From Pluralibacter sp. (GTDB lineage Bacteria > Pseudomonadota > Gammaproteobacteria > Enterobacterales > Enterobacteriaceae): DNA of 64,000 nt. The notes beneath the pieces were generated by a model, which ran no database searches, was not told where the DNA came from, and worked only from the letters and a program-made list of their open reading frames with translations. Both the position numbers and the translations under genes were made by a program. Position 1 is the stretch's first letter. Each line of letters opens with the position of its first letter. The DNA lies in NCBI RefSeq assembly GCF_019237635.1, contig NZ_JAFAGS010000052.1:26896-90895 (forward strand), read 5' to 3'. Below, in pieces: positions 55,878 through 64,000 of this stretch.

Positions 55878-56600
55878 TTACCTGACGTAATGCGCCTCGT
55901 CATAAAAACAGGTGGCGTTGGGATGAAGCCAAAGAAAGGACGCAGGCAGGGCAGTGGTGACGTTCTCTTCGCACAGCGCCGTAAATGCGCCCTGTTTGCC
56001 TTCCCCGGCAACCAGCAGGAACACGGTTTTGGCGGCGAGGATATTGCGTAAACCCAGCGTTATTCCCTGCGTAATGGGCTGATCTGCATTTTTCAACATC
56101 TCGTGCTGCCGGGTTTGTTCATCCAGTTGGGCAATATGACAACCGGGCGTCAGGGCCGCATTCGGTTCGTTCAGCCCCAGGTGCCCGTTTTTCCCGAGCC
56201 CCAGAAGGCAAAAATCCAGACCGCCATTACCTGCGATCAACGCTTCAATCCGGCGGCATTCCTGCGGGTTGGCGTGTGCAGGATCAAACGAAATGAAGCG
56301 CTCATTCTGGATGTGCAGGGGCTGGATAATATGCCGTTGTAGAAAATGCTCACAGCTGCCGGGATTATCTGACGATATTCCCGCCCATTCATCCAGCTTA
56401 ACGAACGTGATTTGACTGACGTCCACCGCCTGCTGCTTTATCTTTTCTACCAACTGTTGATACACCAGCAACGGGGTTGCCCCCGTGGCTAAACACAGCG
56501 TGGCGTCTGGTTTCTGACGCATCAGCGCTAGCATACTGTCGCACACCGCGGCACTGAGCGCGCGGTAGTCCGGGTATGAACGAAAGCGTAGGGTATTCAT
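55878..56600 (-). CDS. agaI: Galactosamine-6-phosphate deaminase/isomerase-like protein AgaI
   Basis: AgaI belongs to the NagB/6-phosphogluconolactonase family and has 240 residues (E. coli 251). Conserved parts are LATGATPLLVYQQL, FVKLDEWAGI and LGLGKNGHLGLNEP. It was named as the GalN-6-P deaminase, but genetics in E. coli assigns that step to AgaS and leaves AgaI dispensable. It is the last gene of the operon and its start abuts the agaD stop with no gap. Confidence 0.9.
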   Translation of the reverse strand: MNTLRFRSYPDYRALSAAVCDSMLALMRQKPDATLCLATGATPLLVYQQLVEKIKQQAVDVSQITFVKLDEWAGISSDNPGSCEHFLQRHIIQPLHIQNERFISFDPAHANPQECRRIEALIAGNGGLDFCLLGLGKNGHLGLNEPNAALTPGCHIAQLDEQTRQHEMLKNADQPITQGITLGLRNILAAKTVFLLVAGEGKQGAFTALCEENVTTALPASFLWLHPNATCFYDEAHYVR

Positions 56601-57392
56601 TTAGAGGATCCCCAATGCGGAACCGGCAATAGCCAGAACAAAAGTGGCGGCAATAAGCAGCACCGGGTGCGCTTTTTTAGCTCGCAGCAGATAGTACATC
56701 AGCAGTGTATAACCCATTGGCAGGATATTCGGAAAGACTTTGTCAAAGAAGTCCTGCTGGAGGGCGACATTGTGCGTGGCATCGATAGCAAAGCTCGTCA
56801 CGACGTTAATATGAACATACGAGGCAATCAGCCCGCCAATCACCGTTATCCCGAGGATGGTTGCTGAACGAGCAATCATCTGCGAGTTTTCCCGAACTTT
56901 ATCAATCGCCTTTATCCCCACGGAGTAGCCGACATGTGTCCATCCCACACGGAGGAAGAAAATGGCCAGGTAAACGGCAAAGAATAATATAGGCCCCAGT
57001 AGATTTCCCTGACTGGCGAATGATGAACAAATACCGGCCATAATCGGCAGCAGGGTAAACCAGAAGATAGCGTCGCCAATACCGGCGATAGGGCCAAACA
57101 GCGCGACCTTCAACCCTTTAATCGTACTGCGATCTTCTCCTTTTTCCTCCATGGAGATGAGTAGCCCCATCAGGAAGCCAACGAGATTTGGGTGCGTGTT
57201 AATAAACTCAAGGTTGTCTTTCATTGCGGCGCTCAGGCCCGCTTTATCATTTTTGTAGATCTTCTTGAGTAATGGCAGCATTGCCCAGGTAAAACCGCCC
57301 GCCTGCATGCGCTCGTAGTTAAAACTGGCCTGGAGCAAGGACGAACGAAATCCCAGCCGGGTAATGTCTTTTTTACTGATCTCAGATTCCAT
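56601..57392 (-). CDS. agaD: Galactosamine-specific PTS enzyme IID, AgaD
   Basis: AgaD is the IID membrane subunit of the mannose-family PTS for galactosamine. It has 263 residues with ATG 57392-57390 (MESEISKKDITRLG). SSLLQASFNYERMQAGGFTW (about 18-37) and FGPIAGIGDAIFWFTLLPI are the IID family signatures. Start overlaps agaC by 11 bp. A longer upstream frame would lie within agaC and is not conserved. Confidence 0.95.
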   Translation of the reverse strand: MESEISKKDITRLGFRSSLLQASFNYERMQAGGFTWAMLPLLKKIYKNDKAGLSAAMKDNLEFINTHPNLVGFLMGLLISMEEKGEDRSTIKGLKVALFGPIAGIGDAIFWFTLLPIMAGICSSFASQGNLLGPILFFAVYLAIFFLRVGWTHVGYSVGIKAIDKVRENSQMIARSATILGITVIGGLIASYVHINVVTSFAIDATHNVALQQDFFDKVFPNILPMGYTLLMYYLLRAKKAHPVLLIAATFVLAIAGSALGIL

Positions 57393-58185
57393 TGCTGTAA
57401 TCCTCTTCTTCATTTTTGCGGGCTTCAGGCTGCGGTTGGGCGGCGGCTTTCGCTTTGGCGTTGAAATACTCATAGACGGCAAACCCTGCGCCAAGTACCG
57501 CGACCGGCAGCAGGTTATTGACCTGGATGTAGCAAACAAACAGGAAACCGGCGATGAGGTAAGGAATGTACTGAGCCTTAAACATGACGCGCAGCAGCAG
57601 GCCAAAACCCACGGCGGGGAGGATTCCCCCAGCCACTTCAAACCCGTGCGTCAGCCAGCCCGGCATCGCTTTCACCAGCGCCTGCATTGCGCCCTGCGCC
57701 AGGTACGTACACAAGAAGGCGATAACGGCATAGGAGCAGGCGACAATAAGCGTTGTCGTCCAGTTAAGTCTGGCGAAGGCGGCCGTGTTGGCCTCTGTTG
57801 CGCAGTTATCCGCTTTGGCCATAAAGAGCGAAAAGGCGGAATAGAAAAACAGAATGACATACTGCATCAGCAGGCTGAAGGGGAGCCCAAGACCAATCGC
57901 GGTTTTAGCATCGACGCCGGTCGACCAGGCAATGACGGTCGTCATTACCCCGGCCATAATGGGGTTCGGGGGTTGCACGCCGCCTGCGGGCGTTAACCCG
58001 GCGAAAGCCAGTTCGGTCAGGCCGCCAGTAATTAAACCAATATTAATATCGCCCAGAATGGCGCCTGTGAGCGTACAGACAATAATGGGACGAAAAAGAA
58101 ACAGCGCTTCCAGCCAAAAATCAATCCCCAGGAAAAAAACGAGGGCTGCGAGCGACAAGCCCTGGATAAGTGTTATTTCATGCAT
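57382..58185 (-). CDS. agaC: Galactosamine-specific PTS enzyme IIC, AgaC
   Basis: AgaC is the IIC subunit forming the sugar pore of the galactosamine PTS with AgaD. It has 267 residues with several hydrophobic helices and the motif GLTELAFAGLTPAGGVQPPNPIMAG (about 56-80). The tail is polar and ends EEEDYSNGI. It overlaps agaD by 11 bp and lies 51 bp after agaB. Confidence 0.95.
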   Translation of the reverse strand: MHEITLIQGLSLAALVFFLGIDFWLEALFLFRPIIVCTLTGAILGDINIGLITGGLTELAFAGLTPAGGVQPPNPIMAGVMTTVIAWSTGVDAKTAIGLGLPFSLLMQYVILFFYSAFSLFMAKADNCATEANTAAFARLNWTTTLIVACSYAVIAFLCTYLAQGAMQALVKAMPGWLTHGFEVAGGILPAVGFGLLLRVMFKAQYIPYLIAGFLFVCYIQVNNLLPVAVLGAGFAVYEYFNAKAKAAAQPQPEARKNEEEDYSNGI

Positions 58186-58236
58186 TTTATCGCCTCGTAA
58201 TAATCATGCTGCTTATGTTGTGACCGAGACTGCCCG

Positions 58237-58713
58237 TTAGTCAGGAATCCCTTCCCGGGTATCTCCAGGGACATCCTGGATAAACACATTCACTCCGCTG
58301 CGTTTGAGGAATCGCAGGTCGTTCAAATCGCTGTCGTTGACGTAAACCTTGCTGCTTATCTGCTTTTTCCCTTCGGAGAAATGCATGTTGCCGACGTTGA
58401 CGTCTTTCAGCGGCACGCCGCCTTCTATCAGCTTTCTGACGATGGCGGGGGTACGGCAAATAAGGAAAATTTTCTGGTGAGGGGCGGCTTTCGAAATAAT
58501 ATTGATGGTTTTCTCAATGGAGAAAAAACGAATGCCGAACCCGTAGGTATCGGCAGTCATCCCCATCAGTTTCTGTTGGATCTCGTCTTTAGCGACATCG
58601 TCATCGACGACAATCAACACGTTCGCGCCAAGGGTCGATGTCCAGGTCACGCCGACCTGACCATGCACCAGGCGATTATCAATTCGGGTTAATAAAATAT
58701 TCGGTGTACTCAT
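58237..58713 (-). CDS. agaB: Galactosamine-specific PTS enzyme IIB, AgaB
   Basis: AgaB is the cytoplasmic IIB that passes phosphate from EIIA to the sugar. It has 158 residues. The phosphorylated His is His17 in IDNRLVHGQVGVTW. This subset (AgaB-C-D) has no EIIA of its own in the cluster, so AgaF probably serves both permeases. Confidence 0.95.
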   Translation of the reverse strand: MSTPNILLTRIDNRLVHGQVGVTWTSTLGANVLIVVDDDVAKDEIQQKLMGMTADTYGFGIRFFSIEKTINIISKAAPHQKIFLICRTPAIVRKLIEGGVPLKDVNVGNMHFSEGKKQISSKVYVNDSDLNDLRFLKRSGVNVFIQDVPGDTREGIPD

Positions 58714-58737
58714 GAGTGTTATTCCTTAAATCGGCGT

Positions 58738-58761
58738 TGGCCTGAGTCCAGATTCAGGCCA
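58738..58761 (-). other. Intercistronic hairpin between kbaY and agaB
   Basis: TGGCCTGA pairs with TCAGGCCA around an 8-nt loop in the 61-bp gap between kbaY and agaB. No T-run follows, so it may be a processing or mRNA-stability element that sets relative expression within the operon. Confidence 0.5.
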
Positions 58762-58774
58762 GTTACCGGATGAT

Positions 58775-60818
<2,044 letters not shown>

Positions 60819-60871
60819 AACATCATCCTTCATCAAGGTATTTCACTTCAGAAAGCTGGTGGTGCCTTTGC

Positions 60872-61043
60872 TTTCTTTCGTTTTGTTTCTCTTTACTGAT
60901 ATTGTCGTTAGCTGGAATTTATTAAAAAGAAAACGAAAGGTCAATATCGAAAAGAGAATAAAACGAAAACAGTGATCCACGGAACAAAAGAAAAATGAGG
61001 TTGTGCCGATGGCATGAAAAGGAAAAGAAAGGAATAAAAAGGC
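60872..61043. promoter_or_regulatory. Cluster of AgaR-type operator sequences upstream of agaS
   Basis: The stretch holds repeated TTTC(G/A)TTTT-type blocks on both strands. On the plus strand TTTCGTTTTGTTTCTCTTTA (60876-60895) matches the E. coli AgaR consensus core (TTTCRTTTYRTTTYNYTTKK as recalled) at all but the last base. On the minus strand 60950-60969 matches with about one mismatch, and 60924-60939 and about 61017-61043 match less well. The arrangement suggests repression of agaS-kbaY-agaBCD-agaI by AgaR, relieved by the amino-sugar phosphate. Confidence 0.6.
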
Positions 61044-61066
61044 ATGCCGTCGTCATACGGCATGCA
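61036..61066 (-). terminator. Terminator between the agaF/agaA remnant and agaS
   Basis: On the minus strand GCATGCCGT-ATGACG-ACGGCATGC is followed by CTTTTTATTCC, 20 bp past the agaA-remnant stop codon. It splits the aga cluster into two transcripts. Confidence 0.75.
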
Positions 61067-61085
61067 AAACGTCATGAAAAAGAGG

Positions 61086-61259
61086 CTACAGGGGGAGAGC
61101 CTGACCGTGAATCCAAATGTGTTGCACAAAAAGAGCGCTGTTGAGGGCGATGAGGCTGGCACGCTTGCCGATGGCAATCGACCCTAACCTGTTGTCAACG
61201 CCCGGCATTCTGGCCGGGTGCAGTGATGCCGTATGAATGGCGTCCAGCAACTGGGTCAT
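61086..61259 (-). pseudogene. agaA: agaA remnant: start codon fused in frame to the C-terminal ~55 codons
   Basis: From ATG 61259-61257, overlapping the agaF stop by ATGA as the intact agaA does in E. coli, a 57-residue frame reads MTQLL then DAIHTASLHPARMPGVDNRLG, with GKRASLIAL and HIWIHGQALPL and TAG. Everything after the first few residues corresponds to the extreme C-terminus of GalNAc-6-phosphate deacetylase (377 residues in E. coli). The metal-binding and catalytic core (about 320 codons) is deleted, so the product cannot be an active deacetylase. NagA could supply the activity elsewhere. Confidence 0.85.
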
Positions 61260-61693
61260 ATGCCTTCACCCATCTCGCAGTCTTCTTCACGGTGGCGGGC
61301 CAGTTCGTCCACCAGAGAGGTCAACCCGCGGTGTCCGCACTCCAGCGCCTGAAGACGAAATTCTTCGCCGCTCAGCCCGTCGCGCTCCAGCGCCATTTCC
61401 AGCAGCAGCTGCAGGTTGGTGCCAGTGATCACCTCATAACCTGGCGTTTGCATGGCGAGCGTCGAGGAGACCCGAAACGGCGTACCGCCGAGCAGGTCGG
61501 TCAGGAAGACTATCCCTTCGCAGTCGCTCAGGGTTTTCGTGGCCTCCGTCAGTTGCGCCGTCAGTAGCGCAGTGGTGGAGCTTTCCGGGAAATCGACCGC
61601 CACAAACTGCGGCTGCTCGCCGAGAACCTGCTTCATGGCTTGCGCCAGGCCACTGGCGAATCCGCCGTGGCCGGTAAGAATAATGCCTAACAT
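61256..61693 (-). CDS. agaF: PTS mannose-family enzyme IIA, AgaF
   Basis: AgaF is the cytoplasmic IIA phosphocarrier for the GalNAc permease and probably for AgaBCD. It has 145 residues from the second of two adjacent ATG codons (61693; the first at 61696 is too close to the GGGAG). The phosphorylated His is His9 in ILTGHGGFASGL. The segment VFLTDLLGGTPFRVSSTLA is characteristic of mannose-family IIA. Its stop overlaps the agaA-remnant ATG. Confidence 0.94.
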   Translation of the reverse strand: MLGIILTGHGGFASGLAQAMKQVLGEQPQFVAVDFPESSTTALLTAQLTEATKTLSDCEGIVFLTDLLGGTPFRVSSTLAMQTPGYEVITGTNLQLLLEMALERDGLSGEEFRLQALECGHRGLTSLVDELARHREEDCEMGEGI

Positions 61694-61708
61694 CATGCTC
61701 CCTCGTGA

Positions 61709-62587
61709 TTACAGGAAATGCGCAAATTTACCGACAATGCCCAGAACGACGGTGATGCCGATCAGGCGCAACGGGCTCCAGCCACGGCGTACCAGCCAGA
61801 ACATGGTCAGGGTATAGACCAGCGGCAGGAAGGCAGGCATCAGCTTATCAATCACATCGCTTTGCAGCTTAACGACGGCGTCGCCCGCGGTAATTTCCAG
61901 CGTGGTGGCGAGTCGTACGTAGGTCGCCACCAGCGCGCCAATGACCGTCATCCCGACGATGGATGCCGCATGGCCGACCTTTTTGGTGTTGGCTTTGATA
62001 AGCGGGATAGCCGACACCCCCATCCGGTAAGCATAGTGCGCCAGACCGAAGCGCAGGCCCAGATGCACGACGTTAAACATCACCAGGAAGACAATCGCCC
62101 CCAGAATCGAGCCCTGCAGGGCAAGGCTTGCGCCGATACCGCCGCAGATGGGCAGCAGCGTCAGCCAGAACATAGCGTCACCGATGCCGCCCAGCGGGGC
62201 GCCGACGGCGATTTTGGTGCTCTGGATGCTGTTGACGTCCTGCTTGGAGCGCTCCATCGCCAGAATAATGCCGATAACAAAGGTCACCAGGAACGGGTGG
62301 GTGTTAAAGAACCCCATGTGGCCCTTCATGGCCCGCGCCAGGTCGCGCTTGTTGGTATGGATCTTCTTCAGCGCCGGCAGCAGCCCGTAAAGCCAGCCGG
62401 AAGCCTGCATACGTTCATAGTTAAAAGAGGCCTGCAACAACATGGAGCGCCACGCGACCCGGTTGATGTCCTTTTTGGTTAACTCCGCGCTGAGCTTCTG
62501 GTCTTCATACATGTTTTCATTTACGCCGGTAAGCAGCGTCTGTTCGCTGTCTGCGGCTGCTGGCAGTGTGGTGTGGTTAGATGCCAT
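61709..62587 (-). CDS. agaE: N-acetylgalactosamine-specific PTS enzyme IID, AgaE
   Basis: AgaE is the IID membrane subunit of the GalNAc PTS. It has 292 residues, with a polar N-terminus (about 1-40) before SMLLQASFNYERMQASGWLYG. The IID motif VGAPLGGIGDAMFWLTLLPICGG is at about 127-149. agaE and agaF are deleted in E. coli K-12 but complete here. The start overlaps agaW by 11 bp. Confidence 0.95.
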   Translation of the reverse strand: MASNHTTLPAAADSEQTLLTGVNENMYEDQKLSAELTKKDINRVAWRSMLLQASFNYERMQASGWLYGLLPALKKIHTNKRDLARAMKGHMGFFNTHPFLVTFVIGIILAMERSKQDVNSIQSTKIAVGAPLGGIGDAMFWLTLLPICGGIGASLALQGSILGAIVFLVMFNVVHLGLRFGLAHYAYRMGVSAIPLIKANTKKVGHAASIVGMTVIGALVATYVRLATTLEITAGDAVVKLQSDVIDKLMPAFLPLVYTLTMFWLVRRGWSPLRLIGITVVLGIVGKFAHFL

Positions 62588-63359
62588 CTTCGAATTCCTC
62601 TTCTTGCTGTGCGCGAGTAGCTGCAGGTTGCGGGTCCTTACGGAGCAGGTCGATCAGCGCCATGGCCAGCGCGGCGGCGGCAATGGCCAACACCGGAAGC
62701 TTCAGCCAGGCTGCCGCCACAAAGCCGATAATGAAATAAGGGATGTACACGTTTTTCATCATGATTTTCAGCAGTACGGCGAAGCCGATAGCGGGCATGA
62801 TGCCGCCCGCGACGCCCAGACCGTCAATCAGGCGTGCAGGCAGCACGTCGATGGCGGTTTTGGCGTGTTCCGCGCCGAAGTAGACAGGCAGAAACGCACA
62901 GAGGAAATAGAACGTGCCCAGCGCCAGCAGCGCGAGGTAGTTAACCCGCTCAATCCCGTTGGCGTCGGCGTTAGCCGCCATGCGGTCGCAGCGCGACATC
63001 ACGCCGGACATGACGGAGAACAGGAAGGTAATGCCCATCTGCACGGCGACGGCGAACGGTACTGCAACGCCTACCGCGACGTCCGGCTTCACCCCGGTGG
63101 TGATAGCAAACGCCGTCCCGACGATGGTGCCGATAATCACGTTAGGCGGCTGCGCCCCGGCCAGCGGTGCCAGGCCCATCCAGACCAGCTCCAGGGTCCC
63201 CCCGGTAAGAATACCGGTGTGCAGGTCGCCCAGAATCAACCCGACCAGCGGCCCAAGCACCACCGGGCGGTGCATGTGGGTCAGGCCGTTAAACATATCC
63301 AGGCCCGCGATAAAGGCGAGAATGCCCAGTGCGGCTGCCTGTAACAAACTGATTTCCAT
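62577..63359 (-). CDS. agaW: N-acetylgalactosamine-specific PTS enzyme IIC, AgaW
   Basis: AgaW is the IIC pore subunit of the GalNAc PTS. It has 260 residues, full length, unlike the truncated copy in E. coli K-12. Motif: GGTLELVWMGLAPLAGAQPPNVIIG (about 53-77). It lies 11 bp after agaV and overlaps agaE by 11 bp, so V-W-E-F form one coupled block. Confidence 0.95.
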   Translation of the reverse strand: MEISLLQAAALGILAFIAGLDMFNGLTHMHRPVVLGPLVGLILGDLHTGILTGGTLELVWMGLAPLAGAQPPNVIIGTIVGTAFAITTGVKPDVAVGVAVPFAVAVQMGITFLFSVMSGVMSRCDRMAANADANGIERVNYLALLALGTFYFLCAFLPVYFGAEHAKTAIDVLPARLIDGLGVAGGIMPAIGFAVLLKIMMKNVYIPYFIIGFVAAAWLKLPVLAIAAAALAMALIDLLRKDPQPAATRAQQEEEFEDGI

Positions 63360-63370
63360 CGCGATCTCCT

Positions 63371-63844
63371 TCAGAGTAGTTTAAACAGATCCTGCGCGGG
63401 TTCTGTCGGCACGCCCTGGACAAAGCAGGCGACGCCCGCGCTTTTCAACCCGTTGAATGCCGCAATGTCGTGGGCGTCAACGGACACCGTTTTGGCGATT
63501 TGCTGCTTGCCGTCGGCGTAGTGCATGTTGCCGACGTTGATCCGGGTGACGGGGACGCCGCCCTCAACCAGCTTCAGGAAATCCGCTGGCGTTCTGCACA
63601 CCAGCAGAATTTTTTGGCGGTCGGCCGCGCGGTGGATGTTGTCGATCACCTTTTGCAGAGACCAGAAGCGAACGGCGATACCTTCCGCCAGTACCATTTC
63701 CATCAGATTTTGCTGTACCGGGTCTTCGGCCACCTCATCGTTGGCGACCAGCACCAGGTTCGCGCCCGCAAATCCTACCCACTGGACGCCAACCTGACCG
63801 TGAATCAAACGCTCATCAATACGACTTAAGACAATATTTGGCAT
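63371..63844 (-). CDS. agaV: N-acetylgalactosamine-specific PTS enzyme IIB, AgaV
   Basis: AgaV is the cytoplasmic IIB of the GalNAc PTS. It has 157 residues with the phosphorylated His15 in IDERLIHGQVGVQW. It resembles AgaB in the same cluster, as expected for the two related permease sets. A GAAGGA ribosome site precedes the ATG, 20 bp after the kbaZ stop. Confidence 0.95.
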   Translation of the reverse strand: MPNIVLSRIDERLIHGQVGVQWVGFAGANLVLVANDEVAEDPVQQNLMEMVLAEGIAVRFWSLQKVIDNIHRAADRQKILLVCRTPADFLKLVEGGVPVTRINVGNMHYADGKQQIAKTVSVDAHDIAAFNGLKSAGVACFVQGVPTEPAQDLFKLL

Positions 63845-63864
63845 AACGTAGTCCTTCGCTTTTA

Positions 63865-64000
63865 TTATTCGTTGTTACCCTGACAGGCGGTGTGATACTG
63901 GCGTATAACGTCCTGAATATGGTCGATAATTAAGGCATGCGGCGTGGCGGCGATATCGCCTTCGCGCACGCGGGTGTACTGAAGCGGCAGATACTGGCTG
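63865..64000 (-). CDS. kbaZ: Tagatose-bisphosphate aldolase non-catalytic subunit KbaZ (3' end only)
   Basis: A minus-strand frame enters at base 64000 and stops at TAA 63867-63865. The 45 codons read [18 protein letters not shown], then [21 protein letters not shown], a fit to the C-terminus of GatZ/KbaZ-family proteins, which stabilise and activate KbaY. The order kbaZ-agaV matches E. coli. The rest of the gene and agaR lie beyond the window. Confidence 0.85.
   Translation of the reverse strand, partial: SQYLPLQYTRVREGDIAATPHALIIDHIQDVIRQYHTACQGNNE

Noticed and set aside
55833..56051. Continuation of the Fic-like frame past the terminator
   Set aside because: It runs antisense through the end of agaI and shows no Fic residues, so the remnant was closed at about 55832.

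Overview
The window is a stretch of a gammaproteobacterial chromosome from the family Enterobacteriaceae, close to Escherichia, Salmonella and Citrobacter. Most products match the Escherichia coli K-12 proteins in length and order, from rpoN through lptB/yrbG/mla/murA, obgE/greA/ftsH/glmM, nusA/infB/pnp/deaD and the ubiUVT region to rsmI and the aga cluster. The genus cannot be fixed from this sequence alone. Codon use and base composition are uniform through the core; the stretches around 23.7-26.9 kb and 42.3-42.6 kb are visibly more AT-rich.

Layout. 1-5.7 kb (minus strand): the 3'-truncated rpoN and the LPS genes lptB-lptA-lptC-kdsC-kdsD-yrbG (Kdo precursor synthesis and LPS export). 5.9-10.7 kb (plus): mlaFEDCB (retrograde phospholipid transport), ibaG and murA. 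10.7-12.1 kb (minus): sfsB and ispB. 12.3-15.3 kb (plus): rplU-rpmA-yhbE-obgE. Then dacB (minus), greA (plus), yhbY (minus), and rlmE-ftsH-folP-glmM-secG-leuU (plus). 28.6-42.3 kb (plus): the metY-rimP-nusA-infB-rbfA-truB-rpsO-pnp-nlpI-yrbN-deaD translation and RNA-decay supercluster, ending in mtr. 42.5-45.4 kb: a three-gene NitT/TauT-type ABC importer absent from the K-12 order. 45.5-52.7 kb: yhbW, ubiV-ubiU / ubiT, yhbS, yhbQ, yhbP, yraR, dolP, diaA and yraN. 52.6-55.7 kb: lpoA and rsmI. 55.9-64 kb (minus): a GalNAc/GalN (aga) catabolic cluster running off the right edge inside kbaZ.

Two places stand out. First, a 19-bp exact copy of the 3' end of tRNA-Leu(GAG) leuU lies 4.9 kb downstream, just before tRNA-fMet metY. 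The segment between the copies carries a small lipoprotein, a YfaZ-like outer membrane protein, an OmpA paralogue, an IprA/YaiV-like regulator and argG, the last four on the opposite strand to the surrounding operons. In other gammaproteobacteria leuU and metY are adjacent between secG and rimP, so this looks like an old tRNA-targeted insertion that placed argG here. Second, the aga cluster has lost agaA: only its start codon and the last ~55 codons remain, joined in frame and still overlapping agaF by ATGA. The downstream agaS operon has its own terminator-separated promoter region filled with AgaR-type operator sequences. A truncated Fic-family N-terminus remains between rsmI and agaI.

The core genes form coherent modules: envelope biogenesis (LPS, Mla, MurA, PBP4, LpoA, DolP, NlpI), translation and RNA turnover, anaerobic ubiquinone synthesis (UbiUVT), and amino-sugar uptake with two PTS permease sets (AgaVWE and AgaBCD) that share one EIIA (AgaF).
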